From the NCBI GenBank assembly GCA_016490735.1, contig JAEMWC010001531.1:1-64000 (forward strand): 64,000 bases of DNA. Direction: 5' to 3'. Within the stretch, counting starts at the first letter, position 1. The number at the start of each line of letters is the position of its first letter. Positions 43,741 through 54,980 of the stretch are shown piece by piece. This stretch comes from Pachyseris speciosa. Its lineage: Eukaryota; Cnidaria; Anthozoa; Scleractinia; Pachyseridae. Under the pieces are notes generated by a model. It was not told the origin of the DNA, searched no databases, and saw nothing but the letters and a program-made list of their open reading frames with translations. A program made the position numbers and the translations under genes.

Positions 43741-44159
43741 CTGACAAAGATAACAACGAAACCGAAACACTGGTTATCGGTAGCTTAATATAGTGTAACG
43801 TACTTTCCACGACACTGCTATTTGTTACAATTGACGTTAAAACCAGGACTGACTGGTTCTTGGTAACTTCAAGAGATCCGGGTATCCTGCCGACGGGTAG
43901 CAAACGGTCAGACAGACAGAATCCTTCATTAGCACTACATGGGAGGCACTCGCAGGGATAAAACACATGCTTGTGCACATGATAGGACACTCTGTTTCCA
44001 CTTCATGTAGAACAAATTTAAACTAGCTGAATTTCATGCAGTATGTACCGGGAACATAATTTTTCCCCCAACAGAACGTTTACATGGAAACAGGACGCAG
44101 CACAAGTCCTTTTTTCACTGGTAGTAAAGTGTGAAACTTGGAAACAGTAAGTGGCAAAC

Positions 44160-44348
44160 CTATTTTGTACTCTGCCCATGTCCTATTGAATGTCACTGAG
44201 GCACTTCCTCGCCTTTGTATAACGGTCCATCCCTCACCATGAGTTTCATGATCACAGAACACTTGGAATTCGTCCTCATTGTTAAGAGGACTGATCGTAT
44301 AAACACCACTTGCTCTGTTTACAGCTAAAAGTGCTTCTCTACAGTCAG
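44160..44348 (-). CDS. Fibrinogen-C-like exon (N-terminal part)
   Basis: A 189-nt phase 1-1 exon with the start of a fibrinogen C-terminal globular domain: DCREALLAVNRASGVYTISP, then EFQVFCDHETHGEGWTVIQR, RRGSASVTFNRTWAEYKIG. The two cysteines of the first family disulphide (DC and FCD) are present and the GWTVIQRR core is textbook. The acceptor is TTTCCAG at 44349-44355; the donor is a weak GTTTGC at 44154-44159, supported by the perfect continuation in the exon at 43740. Fibrinogen-C domains bind carbohydrates or proteins in secreted lectins, ficolins and tenascins. Read-through of the donor would give a stop after about 30 further codons. Confidence 0.85.
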
Positions 44349-44960
44349 CTGGAAATACAATGGAAAACGGGTGTACGAACTTATTATTTTACAGAGAGTA
44401 GCTGATAGCCTAGTAAAAATAGTAACAATGTCAATGATCGTCGCAATATAATAACAAAACGTCTTGAAAAGAGAGACTTGTCAACTACATGATTGACAGC
44501 AAGTGTTTCCAAGCAGATTAATTGCCTGAAAAACTACAGCATTGGAACAAAATCTATTAAAATATTAATGAGTTTCAAAAGGACTGTTGCATGCGCTTAC
44601 ATGCAGTAGCGATGTCGTGGTTCTGTGTGTTTTTAGTCACTTACTCTGTTTTCCTGTTTAATCTATTTAAAGAACATTTTAGGAGTTTCCTGTTGCGACT
44701 TTCACAACTGCAGGACAGACTGAGTGCAGAAAATTAGTTTTTATACCTCTTCTTGGATTTTCGTTAGGTTTGTTTCCTCACAAGTATTAAAAGAAATCAT
44801 GCAGAATTTCTACCTCATAATGACAACAAAAACAATGCGTTTGTGTGCGAACCACCGTGGCGTAAGTTAAATATTCTTGAATGATCACAAGATCATAAAT
44901 GGCCACTGTAGATAGACTTAAGCTGTTGCCTAACATGTTCCTTAAATTAATAGCACTTAC
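44349..44960. other. Intron, nothing recognised
   Basis: No coding or repeat feature was supported. Confidence 0.5.
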
Positions 44961-45095
44961 CTGGCCTCCAAGGGGAAACTGTTTTACTTTCACCAATTCC
45001 TGGACACATAAAGTTCCCATATTTCTCCGTTGGCGCTTTCTCCGGTGACAAAAGAGGTGTACTCCACTCCTTGTAAGTGCGTGATTGAGAACTTC
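44961..45095 (-). CDS. Possible small exon
   Basis: A 135-nt open stretch bounded by CTTTTTAG (45096 upward) and GTAAGT (44955-44960), phase 1-1 and therefore compatible with the following fibrinogen exon. It would read SSQSRTYKEWSTPLLSPEKA and KYGNFMCPGIGESK. No domain is recognised; a linker is possible. The exon at 52301 ends in phase 2, so at least one further exon would be needed between them. Low confidence. Confidence 0.35.
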
Positions 45096-46560
45096 CTAAA
45101 AAGAGATAACATAAGAAGGACATTTTGATGTCTGTATGTAAATTTGAAAGGTCTATATTAGCCCACTATCCCACCATATCTATGAACTCCTCTTTTGATC
45201 CTTTTCGGCCGAGAGGGGTCGTATACGACCCGACAATAGACCGATTCTTTGAAAATCTACAACTTTCTCAAATCCCGAACTATGGTTGAAATAAACCTTT
45301 TTTTTTTTTTTTGCCAAATGATCATTTGTTTAGACTTTATTATCCCGTAAACTGAAAAAAACTCCCAATTTTCACTTAATATGACTGTTTATTCTCTTTG
45401 AAAACCAAAATCGCCCTCGGACAACACCAAACTTCACGCAAATTTGTCTTGAAGTTTTCAAGATAAAAATTCCTATTGAAGTTAAAAGTTTTCATTGGCA
45501 GCAAACTTTGACTCCACCTCTCGCAATCTGTTCCACATTTACCTGCTCACCCCTTTAGCCCGACCCCGATAACGCTGCTGGATTTCAGTTGCTCTCACAT
45601 TCTGTAATTTTCACGTTTGTGACCCAAAGGAATTCTGGGATTTTCTTGCCTAAGAACAGCATGGAAGTCTGCCAATTTCCGTTTCACATATATTTTAGAA
45701 CCGTGTCGAGCCACCCGGTCCTGCTGGCAAAACATTGCACCGATTGCATTATTTACAAGTCAAAACTCGCCAAAATTGTCATGCCAGCTCCTGGAATCCA
45801 CTCACAAAACGGCGAAAGACACAACTTCACTCCGTGAATGGCCATCACTCGCTCGCATACTTTCGGCGGCCTACTTCGTGTGAAATTGCTTCTCACCTCC
45901 GTTTTCTTTCAAAGGATTGCCTTTACCCATCAACCCAGCTTTATGATGCCAGGCAGGGGGCTTCTGAGGTGGAAAATGGCTCCAAAAACACACTTATAAA
46001 TCAAATAAGCAACGAATTGTAGCTGCAGTGTTCGTTTAGAAATAAACGACAGCTAGCGGTACAAGCGTGACAACAAAGATAGAGCCTTTGGTGTTGTGGC
46101 CCAGCGAAATCGCCGTGGTAACCCCTTATATGGAGTAGCCAGGTCGATTTGACCTCCTACCCTCCGAAAATTGCAAAAAAGACGTACAAAACGTCAAACG
46201 TCGGAAAAGGGTTAAAATGAGCCTTCGTTCTCAATTTTCTTCAGAAGTATCCCTTATTGCGAATGCCAAGAATCAGTAGGCCGTTCTTCGCAAACTTCAC
46301 GTCTGTATTAGGGTTTGATCACCGTTTTCCATGGAAAGATTGGCTAAGATTCGTTCACCTGATCACTAGGGTAACAAGACTTCTGAATTTTGATCCTATT
46401 TGCTCGCCACAGGAAATTTCCGTGTAAATCAGCCTGAATTACGAAATATGAACATAAAAGATGTCACACAACACAAACTGTGACCTTTCGCGACACACTC
46501 CCCTATTTGTCTTCGAAGGGGACAAATACTAGTCACGCAAAGCTTATTGTTCAATCGACT
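45096..46560. other. Intron, possible old element
   Basis: No protein is recognised. GAACTCCTCTTTTGATCCTTTTCGG near 45186 and GTCGGAAAAGGGTT near 46199-46212 may be facing ends of an unclassified element of about 1 kb; the evidence is weak. Confidence 0.3.
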
Positions 46561-46569
46561 AAGTAAAGT

Positions 46570-48830
46570 TCAATAAGAATTCAAACGTTCTTTTTCAAGT
46601 GTTCCGGCGTTAAGCTTCATCCTCCTGATCAGCAATTTCCTGAACACGCAGTTGAGCGGTTTGATCTCCCGGATTCTGCTCGGTTTCAGGCGACCCTCGC
46701 TCAGGTACATTGGAATGCCTTCTGTGCAGTTCGAATGCGGCGTCAGCAAATATCTCTGTAGCTGCCATTTTGTTTTCTCTGGCTTTGGCAGTCCTGACTC
46801 ATCCGCCAATGAAGTCGTCAACGTAGATACGTTTCTTGATTTCACTAAAAATCTCAGGATACTTGTTGCTCCAGCTATCCAAATGCCGCTCGATAATACC
46901 AGCCAACAGGACAGGGGAGGGGCCAAACCAAGCAGGGCTCTTTTAAAACGCAATGTCTCAATTGCTTTCGTTTGTACATCTTTTAACCAGTGGAATCGGA
47001 GGGCATCTCGGTTCTGATTCGCACCTGTAAGAAGGCTTTCTTCACGTCGCCAGCGACATCAACAGGGTCGAGGCGGCCTCGAACCAACACAATCCATAGT
47101 TCATTCTGCAGCGGTGGACCAGTGTTTAGGCATTCGTTGAGTGATGGTGCGCCGCTCCAGGCTCGTGCGGAGGCGTCGAATACAATTCTCAACTTCGTGC
47201 TCTCTGCTGTCTCGCGTACGACGCCCTTGTGCAGAATCTAGAACTCCCTTCCCTCAACAGTGGCGGGGGCGCGCTAAACTATTCCTTCTGCTAACTGCTC
47301 CTGGATCACTGCATTGTAATCGTTGAGAGTCTTGGTCTTTTCCAGTTTCCGTGCGAGGCCAGCCAATCTTCGCAGGCTTCCGTCTTTGTTAGATGGCAAG
47401 GGATGGTGGTCTCCCTTCCACAAGAGACCAGTTTCGTACCACCCTTCTTCACCCCTCCGCAACTGTTCCTTGAACTCCTAGTAGACAATACCTTGATCCT
47501 CTGTAGGCGAGTCAGCAAACCCGAGCACGTCTAGTTTACAGAATTCTTCGTAGTCCACACAGGATGTTTGAGTGAGAAGCATATTGGTGGTGTCTAGTTC
47601 CTGACCATGTGAAGTGATAGTCCAACCCAGCTTGGTGTAACTCGCTACAGGATCCCATTCTCTCCCGTTTCGTTGAGGCTCCGTGGTGCTGGTTCTTGGG
47701 CATTCACTGTTTCCGAGGATGAGGTGAACTGGCAACCGGGCTCTGTCATCTGTGTCGTCCATAGTTACGCCGTTTAGATGTGGGTGCTTCTCGATGAACT
47801 TCTTGCAACGAAAGTTATCTAAAGCCATAAGTTGCGGTTTCTCCACCTTGGTGACGTATGCTTCTATTTCGAAGTCTCCCTTGACAGATTGCAGTTTGAT
47901 TCGGTAAACCTCCATCGTTCGGTTCACCGCACCCAACATCATTTCGATTTTTCGCATACGAGAATGGTGAGGTTTCGTGCCAATTCTATTCGGTAACGCA
48001 GCTGAGGCATAAGAACTTACGGCGCCACAATCAAGAAGAGCACGGCACTTGACTCTTGCGATTTTCACGACAGCCAATGGGTAAATGACCGCTCCATCGC
48101 TTACTTGTGCTGCTGTCATCGAGGATTCCATGGCCTATCTGTCACAGATAGATAAGTGGTACCTTCGCTTGCATGTCAAACACGTTCTCCTGCTTCTACA
48201 TTCTGTCACCTTGTGATCAGCTCCTACGCAGTCGAAACATAGGCGTTTTCGTATCAAAATCTTCCTTCTTTTAGATGGCTCGATGACTTTAGCTTCCGCA
48301 GTACATGACTTTAGCTTCCGCAGTACATGCATTCTCGTGGGCGCCCCTCCCCTTGTTGGTTGTCATAAATCGTATCACGCGTGATTCGTCTGGAATGATG
48401 AAGGTCCTGGTTCTTGTGAGACGATTTGGTTGGTAGGGGATTTCGTTCCGCCATTTTCGAAGAGCAGCGACTAGCTTCGGAAAGTCTCATTCTTGCCGAT
48501 CGTCATCTGCTCTTACAATATCTCCCCGAATCCAGTGTTTCTACCGCCTCTACATTACACAATAACTTTTCGTAAAACTGATGAATTTTCACGGGGTTTG
48601 AGTCACAGATGGTAGAACGTTCCATTATATTTTGGACATACGAGTGTACGATTTCAGATCTCTTACCATACTTGGATTTAAGAACGTTCTTCGCGCGCTC
48701 GTAACCCTCGGTAGAAGGGAAAAAAACCCCTCGGTAGAAACCATCAATCCCCGCCCTGACCTTTGGCTCTAGGAGATCCTTGAGGTAAGCTAACTTTGTC
48801 ACCCCTGCCAAGTCACTTCAGCTATCTATT
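46570..48830 (-). pseudogene. BEL/Pao gag-pol remnant
   Basis: In minus-strand order: gag core (TKLAYLKDLLEPKVRAGIDG; EGYERAKNVLKSKYGKRSE) from 48800; zinc knuckle (CFDCVGADHKVTECRSRRTC) near 48240-48150; aspartic protease (CRALLDCGAVSSYASAAL) near 48030, where the usual D-(S/T)-G is Asp-Cys-Gly; linker to 47478; RT pieces (RIVFDASARAWSGAPSLNEC; VDVAGDVKKAFLQV) near 47190-47040; and RT palm RIYVDDFIGG near 46835-46806. Many stops and shifts separate the pieces, and RNase H and integrase are missing. It is older than the L1-like and DIRS-type copies judging by lesion density. The 5' end is cut by a LINE fragment at 48868. Confidence 0.85.
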
Positions 48831-48867
48831 TCGGCTTCAAAAATGTTCCAAAAACGGAGCCAATACA

Positions 48868-49240
48868 TTACCAGTCAGATATATCGTGCGTTTTCCCATC
48901 AATAACTTTCTTTAAAAGACCGAGTTTATTGATCTTGAACATTAACAATACGTAACAATACGTAAAGAGTGGTTTGATACTTGCATTGTAGAGAAGCAAT
49001 CGATATTTAATGGGGAGATATCTCCGAACGCTTCCTAAAACTGCAATTCTTTGAAGCAGTTTCCGGCGCAGTATGTCAACATGTTCGTTCCAAGTGAGAT
49101 GACTATCGATGTAAACTCCTAAGACACGTTCTGACTCAACCTTAGTGAGTTGCATGCCGTCAACTGAAAGGTCAAGAGTTTGTTTTCTCCACCTATTCTC
49201 TATACACCCCAAGCCACGTCTTATAGGTCAGCATTGATTT
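48868..49240 (-). mobile_element. LINE RT fragment
   Basis: The frame encodes the thumb and following region of a non-LTR RT: LTKVESERVLGVYIDSHLTW, RRKLLQRIAVLGSVRRYLPI and RLLLYNASIKPLFTYC. It then jumps to an unrelated frame where KINKLGLLKKVIDGKTHDIS follows, so a deletion has occurred near 48950. No 5' part and no clear 3' tail are visible. Confidence 0.75.
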
Positions 49241-49697
49241 TGTTATCCCGCCTGCGTCCTGCGTCGATGACGCATAAAAATCTCCAACGGCTCGGCAAGG
49301 CACGCGTCCCGTAGGACGCAAAGATCAATCGATGGAAAGATGTTTTTCAACAATTATATCTTGTTTGTGTGATTTTAAATCTGTAATAAAACCTACCTCT
49401 AGTCAAGATAGCAATATCGTCTGCCTATAAAATAAGTCCAGAAGTAAAATTCTGAACGAAGCATTTCCACGCTGGAAGAGTGTTCCGACTGTTCCCGACA
49501 ATCCCGAGAGTGACACAGTTACTGCCAGTGCTCAACCGCACCTGAACTTATCGGTAAAACAAGGGATAAGTTTAAGTTGTTATTTTAAGAACATTTTGTC
49601 TTTTGTTGTTCTTTAAAACAAAAAGACTGTATTTTAATTTCAGTATGCAGAAATACAGCGTTTTGCTTTTAAATGCTAATCGATATCAGGTATATAG
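49241..49697. other. Intron, nothing firm
   Basis: No coding feature. CGTCCCGTAGGACG at about 49306-49319 is a short palindrome. Confidence 0.4.
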
Positions 49698-50276
49698 TTT
49701 CGTTCCATCGCCGTTTCGTTCCAAGTCTTTTCGTTCCATTTAAAAGTCCTTTCGTTCCACAACAAACATAGCGACTGCGTTAAAACTAAGTGTACAGCTT
49801 ACCTCAAGACAAGCAGTGGCAGCACATCAAGAAATTTGCCTTAAACGTGTCCTACTCTCCAATCCTCGCGAACGCTTGCATGCGAACACTTTGATGGACT
49901 GAAGACCAGGCCACGCGCGCGCATTAATCGTATAAAAATTGTCAGATACGCACCTTTGACGACCACAAACAATCTTTCATAGACATGTACGTATGATAAA
50001 ACAACTTTCCATCAAACTTCTACACTTGTTAATTGCCACCCTTCTGAAGGAAAAGAGACTTCACTGAGCACTTACGAAGCCAGCTTGGATATGGTTACAT
50101 ACGCTCTATACGACCTCTGTTCAAACAGTGAGCTTATTTACAGCAAAAATTTTTATATTTCGAGTTATCAATTTAAAACTTTGTAAAACTGCTGGAATTT
50201 TTGTGGAACGAATTGACTATTTTGTGGAATGAAACGCCGTGTAACGAAACCATCATGGAATGAAACGACCGTAAAG
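49698..50276. mobile_element. MITE with repeated TTTCGTTCCA ends
   Basis: The left end has four close copies of TTTCGTTCCA (49698-49760). The right end has four inverted, partly changed copies (TGGAACGAA, TGGAATGAAACG) at 50205-50276. The ends are thus inverted repeats built of short reiterated motifs, around about 440 bp of noncoding DNA. The transposase family was not identified. Confidence 0.7.
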
Positions 50277-51945
50277 AACGTCTGCTTACATGAAGGCTCA
50301 TGCATCTTTAATTTAGGACTCGCTGGTTTTTGGATTGGGATTCATTGGTTCTGGATGATTTTTCATGAGATGAGTGTCAGTCTCAGGACTCAATACAGCT
50401 CTTTGTAACAAAATCACTGTAGGTGCAATATTTAAGCACATTTTATAGCGTCGAATACTCTCTCGGTTGTCCCCTTCGTTTTTTTGTTCCTTCGATTCTA
50501 AGGTATGCGCGAGTTAACTTTGGGTACTCGTCAAACGGTGGGACTAAATCCGTGTATAAACAAGTTGCTGGAAACGTGCTATTTGAGCTCTCTATTACCG
50601 GGGCGGTGCCTCTGTGGGTAGTGTTGGTGACTTGCAGTGCGTGATAAACTTATCAGGGCACCAGCCCGAAAGGAATAGAACAGGATGTTTAAAGGAACAG
50701 TGTCACGGATCTCGCGCATGTGTAATAGCGATATATCAACTTGAAAAAGCTGGTAATTTTTTTTTAAAGTTTTGTCGCCGATATATATCTTCGATTATCA
50801 ACGCCATTCATATCGCACGGAACAAACAAACAAAAATCTTCAAAAGAGAAATATAGCTGAGGCTTCAATGCGTATTATAAAATTCAATCCTACGGACCAA
50901 ATTGAAGATGGCTGGCAAATAAAAACTCTGTTATTCACTCGAGAGCATTATCGCGCGTTATCGGCTATTACCAATCTCGTATCCAACAAGGGCGGATGGA
51001 GTAATTGTTTTATTAAATTCTCAACCTTCGGTTTTGCTAAATTTTATTTAAGTTTAAGAAACCGGAAAGTGATGTGACTTTCGGGCGCCAAAACGACACG
51101 ATCACATGATACGGGCACCGCCGTGCGAAATGTTGAATGAAAAATCAAAAGCGAAGCAAATTACAGCTGAACTAAAATTACAGAAATCCAAGCTTCACGG
51201 ACTGTTTTGTTACGTTCGAGTAAAAACCTTACTGCAGTGTTCTCAATTGTTCAAAGTTCAAACTTATTGGGACGTGTAATAATTGTGCACATTTACACTG
51301 TCAGGAGCCTATGATGGGCTCCTGACACTGCAGTTGTAAAAATACTGGGGAAAGCTTCTTTGGTCGCTACGTGAAACGGAGGTTGTACTGGTTGAAAATT
51401 TATTTTCGACAAGAACTCCTTTCCCGGGCTCTTCAAGTGGAAATTCGTCTGGGACTAGTCGGCACTGCTGCTGGATTTAACTAAAACTTTATTTGCCTCA
51501 ATAAAAGCGGCATCTTAGATAATGGAAAACGGTTTGTTGTGCGACGGCGAGCGAAGGAAAGTTACGATCAATGGCGGCTCTTATGCATGGACTTCATCGA
51601 TGAACTTTTGCAATACGTGCCATCTTTCTCCCTTGCAGAGGTGTAAAAACACTTCAGACAAACAGTCAGTTCTTCTTTTGACATTTCTTTCATCGGTTTC
51701 AAAAATTTGGTGCCACCAGGACTAGCAAGCCGAACTTTGTAGCTTTTTTGTTGTTACGGGGACGGCATTGTCCACAATTTCTTGTATTCCGTCTGTAGAT
51801 AGCTCACCGAATCTGTTTTTTCATCCATTTTTTTGTCCACCAAACTTGGCTTCCCGTGGAAAATGTTATGCTGAGCGACATGTCAGGCACATTTGAAAAT
51901 TGTATTAGTTGAATTTGCGCCATATAAATAAATATTATTATCATT
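50277..51945. other. Intron, one short hairpin
   Basis: No exon was recognised. A perfect hairpin GTCAGGAGCC/GGCTCCTGAC with a short loop lies at about 51299-51325; it may be a small regulatory or repeat-derived structure. Short plus-strand open frames (50423-51077, 51522-51725) show no domain. Confidence 0.4.

Positions 51946-52001
<56 letters not shown>
51946..52001. repeat. (CAT)n microsatellite
   Basis: Near-perfect CAT trinucleotides. The minus-strand poly-Met open frame here is an artefact. Confidence 0.95.
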
Positions 52002-52300
52002 TCATTCATTTCCATATAAGGTCAAACGCAGGTATATTAGCTGGTAACCGAGATCGAGTGAACCAATGAGAAAGCTAGAATTGCATTATCCGAGGTTGAG
52101 AATTGAGAATTGAGAATTTTCGTACTAAGGAGATCGCGTGCCCATTGGATTGACATCTGAATAAGTTGGAAACCTTGAACAGTCTTATCAGAAAACTTTG
52201 ACAATGATTAATTAAATAAGCACTCAGTGGTAAACACATTGAACGCACCACCTTCTGCCTGCCAGCAGACAGCAGCCAAATAAACGCAGGTGAAACTAAC

Positions 52301-52370
52301 CTGATCTGGTCCGAGGCATCTCCGGCATTGAGTGTCAGGTGCTGCAGTTGATCTGGTGGTAAATCATCTT
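52301..52370 (-). CDS. Small exon after the pentraxin-like domain
   Basis: A 70-nt exon between TTTCAG (52371-52376) and GTTAGT (52295-52300). It joins in phase to the preceding exon (which ends GAA G), reading DDLPPDQLQHLTLNAGDASD, and ends in phase 2. Phase fit and clean splice sites support it; the short length and lack of a domain leave doubt. Confidence 0.55.
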
Positions 52371-52440
52371 CTGAAAGATAATTGTGTCGAAGCAATGTCA
52401 AGAAAAATAACTCCTTCATTTCCCATCCTTCATTTTTTCC

Positions 52441-52596
52441 TACCCCCCCCCCCCCCATCCCTTACTGCTCCCCTTTCCTTTCTTCCTGCCTCTTTCCCTC
52501 TCTTTCTCCCTTCCTTTCTTCCTTCGTTCCTCTCCCCCTCCCTTCCTCCCTTCCTTCCTCCATTCCTTCCTCCCTCCCTTCCTCCCTCTCTTTCTT
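52441..52596. repeat. Polypyrimidine (CCTT)n tract
   Basis: A C-run followed by irregular CCTT/CCCT repeats of about 150 bp, pure pyrimidine on the plus strand and prone to triplex formation. Pro/Ser-rich open frames across it are artefacts. Confidence 0.9.
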
Positions 52597-52791
52597 CGGG
52601 AAAAAAGTGTGCTGAAATTCATCACATATTTCAAGAAATGTTAATGACACACCGTATTAAAATACCTCCTAACCAAATTCAAGATGTTCTTTTCATGACG
52701 ATGAAATTCAAGTCCCCATCAACATTGTAGGACACATGTTTGAAGGCGCTTGAAAGAAAGGCTCAAATTTATAAGGTTTCGGTTAATTTAC

Positions 52792-53133
52792 CTTCAAAAG
52801 GGCACGTTTTTCCAACGACTGTATTAATGCCATGAGCGCCCTTCATGAACTGTGGCCATGAAACCAAATCTCCCCGCTCCACACCACACTTGGAAGACAG
52901 CCACACATTAATGTGTCCCAGCTTTCCTGAGAACATTTCATCTGTCTGGTTTCCAACACCCGCAGTAAAATGTTTGTTCGATGCTAGTTGCACTCCAGTT
53001 TTAATTTTTTTTTCCTTCATGGAAAAGCCTTCCACCATGGTAAACCATGAAGATGCCATCCACACTGTGCCAGTTAACACAAAGGCCATGCCAGTTGTTG
53101 TCACTCACGTATAATAACGGGTCAGTGATGGTT
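52792..53133 (-). CDS. Pentraxin/LamG-like exon with A-run frameshift
   Basis: It starts at GCTTTAG (53134 upward) in phase with the previous exon (codon AG|A) and reads TITDPLLYVSDNNWHGLCVN, WHSVDGIFMVYHGGRLFHEG, then hits an A9 run (about 52999-53010) where the frame shifts; in the next frame TGVQLASNKHFTAGVGNQTD and FSGKLGHINVWLSSKCGVER follow. The pattern W-H-x-x-C-V-x-W ... G ... F-x-G-x-(L/I)-x-x-x-N-(V/I)-W is that of pentraxin-type laminin-G/concanavalin-like domains, which bind calcium and ligands. The length is 342 nt, where 341 would fit both phases, so exactly one A is in excess. Donor GTAAAT at 52786-52791. Confidence 0.85.
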
Positions 53134-53494
53134 CTAAAGCAAAACATGAAACACCAACTGAGATTATTGCCTCGCGTGGGAACTGTACCTCGGAAAGCAA
53201 ACAAACTAAACAAAAGTAAAACTTATTTGGAAATACATGTTCCAAAATTCAGATTTTGAAATACATGTCCGCTAAAACGTATCCATATAAACTTTCAAAT
53301 GAAAGCTTTTGAAGGATTAGTCATAACCTTTTTAATCTTGTGATCTATTACTTCGTGAAAGGTGACTGACTAGACCGTCATTGTCTACACGAAAGCTTAA
53401 CTAAGCATTATTCTCATGTGGTAAATTTAATTATGCTGTGAATCTGCTTCTATATCTCCACTTTAAACCGTAAAACTTCGCAACAGTTGTCTAC

Positions 53495-53714
53495 CTCTGT
53501 TCATCCAAGAGTGTGAATCTCAGTTGCCCCTCCTCAGATGAGATTGACAAAGCAATATTATCATCATCAATGAACTCAGAATCCGAAAAGTGGAGAAGAC
53601 CAATATGATGCGTATCAATGGTTTTCAGCCACAGGCATATTGTGAATGCTTCAATGGCCTTATCTCCAGTAACAGCCACTTTTGAAATCTGGTTCGTTTG
53701 TCGGTGAAGGAAGC
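53495..53714 (-). CDS. Pentraxin/LamG-like exon (first recognised)
   Basis: A 220-nt exon reading FLHRQTNQISKVAVTGDKAI, EAFTICLWLKTIDTHHIGLL and ISSEEGQLRFTLLDEQ. The AFTICLW box is the typical start of a pentraxin-type domain, with its first cysteine. It begins in phase 1 after CCTAG at 53715-53719 and ends in phase 2 at donor GTAGAC (53489-53494), matching the next exon. No upstream exon with signal peptide was identified in the remaining 10 kb, although one is expected for a secreted or membrane protein. The dispersed repeat copy B starts only about 35 bp upstream. Confidence 0.85.
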
Positions 53715-54644
53715 CTAGGTAAAAATCATGATCTGCTTGATAACCGTCGTTATCAAACCTAGCAAAGTCTGGTTAAACCAATTTCCCATTACTTTCAAGA
53801 AAACAATAGACTTAAAACCTCCTGGTGTTGAACCTGCTGGTACACCACCGGAAGTCAGGTTCACATTTAAATGCCTGGTCGCAGGTTATGAAATGATAAG
53901 CCTGGAAAATATGGTCCGGCATTTGTAGTAACATGAATTACCTTGATAGGCCGCTGACCGAGACTTGTTGTGTTCACGGGTAATTCTATTGTTATCTTTA
54001 TCCCTTAACGGATTTAACAACATTCAGAGACGAGGACAGCTTGGTTTTTCCAGGCTTTGAAAGTAAGTTTGTTCAAATATCAAACTCGGCCGAAAACATG
54101 ACAAGTCTTAAGCGTTTATATGAAATTTATGATCACGAGATTTAAAGTATTAATTGTTCTCCTTTGACTTCTCCATATAAATAAAATATGAGAAGATGTT
54201 TAAACTGGTGAGAAAATATGAGAAAACGAGAGCTTTTGTTTCCCTCTTTCATCAAGGCAAACGACGGACGGGAACAAAATATCGCATCGAAAATTTAGGA
54301 TTATCTTGTTTTAATTTGTTCCTTTCATTTGATTTTTGTTCTTTTGAATGAAGAATTCCAACATGTGGGATAACTGTCGAAAAGGCTGGAACTTGCTATT
54401 TTCATCTGCTATTTAAAAAAACCAAAACCAAACCGAAACAAAACAAAAACAAAAAAAGTACAAAAGATGCCGGGAAAAAAAGACGTTTTGCAATCAACGA
54501 TTCTCAATCACAAATATTGCACCTTTAATATTAAGGGTTGAGTTTGAAGCTATTCCTTCATGTTTCGTCTAATTTCGAACATTCTGAGTATTTATGAGAA
54601 TGAATATATGAAAATCATATATTTGAACTGCGGATTAATGATTA

Positions 54645-54804
54645 AATATGTGACTGATCATCCCAGTTATGAACACTACTTAAGCAGTAGTGAAAATAAA
54701 GCCTGAAAAAAAAATTCAGGCTAGCACGGGATTCGAACCCACGACCTCTGTGATACCGGTGCAGCGCTCTACCGACTGAGCTAACAAGCTATCTGGGAGC
54801 TGGT
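54645..54804 (-). repeat. tRNA-derived SINE (type 1), inverted copy
   Basis: On the minus strand: CCAGCTCCCAG, A box TTAGCTCAGTCGGTAGAG, CCGGTAT loop, B box GGTTCGAATCC, then a T-run and CAGGCTTTATTTTCACTACT, as in the 6541-6707 copy. It is more tRNA-like than that copy (GGGTTCGAATCCC is intact) yet carries the same SINE tail, so it is not called as a tRNA gene. Confidence 0.85.
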
Positions 54805-54851
54805 CGTTTTTGTTGGTTAGTTGTGTAATACGAAAATTTGGTTTATCAACG

Positions 54852-54882
<31 letters not shown>

Positions 54883-54895
54883 GGATTCGATTAGC

Positions 54896-54924
54896 TGACG
54901 TTTCGAGCGTTAGCCCTTCGTCGG
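54896..54924 (-). ncRNA. Hammerhead-like motif, core variant
   Basis: On the minus strand: stem I GATTCG/CGAATC flanks CCGACGA, stem II GGGC/GCTC, GAAAC, GTC. The fold is that of a type I-like hammerhead with very short helix III, but the core U of CUGA is C. Since U4 is part of the conserved core, activity is doubtful. Confidence 0.65.
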
Positions 54925-54980
54925 ACCGAATCGAGGAATTGTGGGTTGTGTATGGTTTATATACAGGAAATGGAGCTACG

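Noticed and set aside
51804..52001. Poly-methionine open frame
   Set aside because: Translation of a (CAT)n microsatellite.
52332..52730. Pro/Ser-rich protein
   Set aside because: Translation of a polypyrimidine tract with no homology or splice support.
54723..54795. Functional tRNA gene on the minus strand
   Set aside because: It has good A and B boxes, but the same SINE tail follows and the copy is embedded in a repeat.
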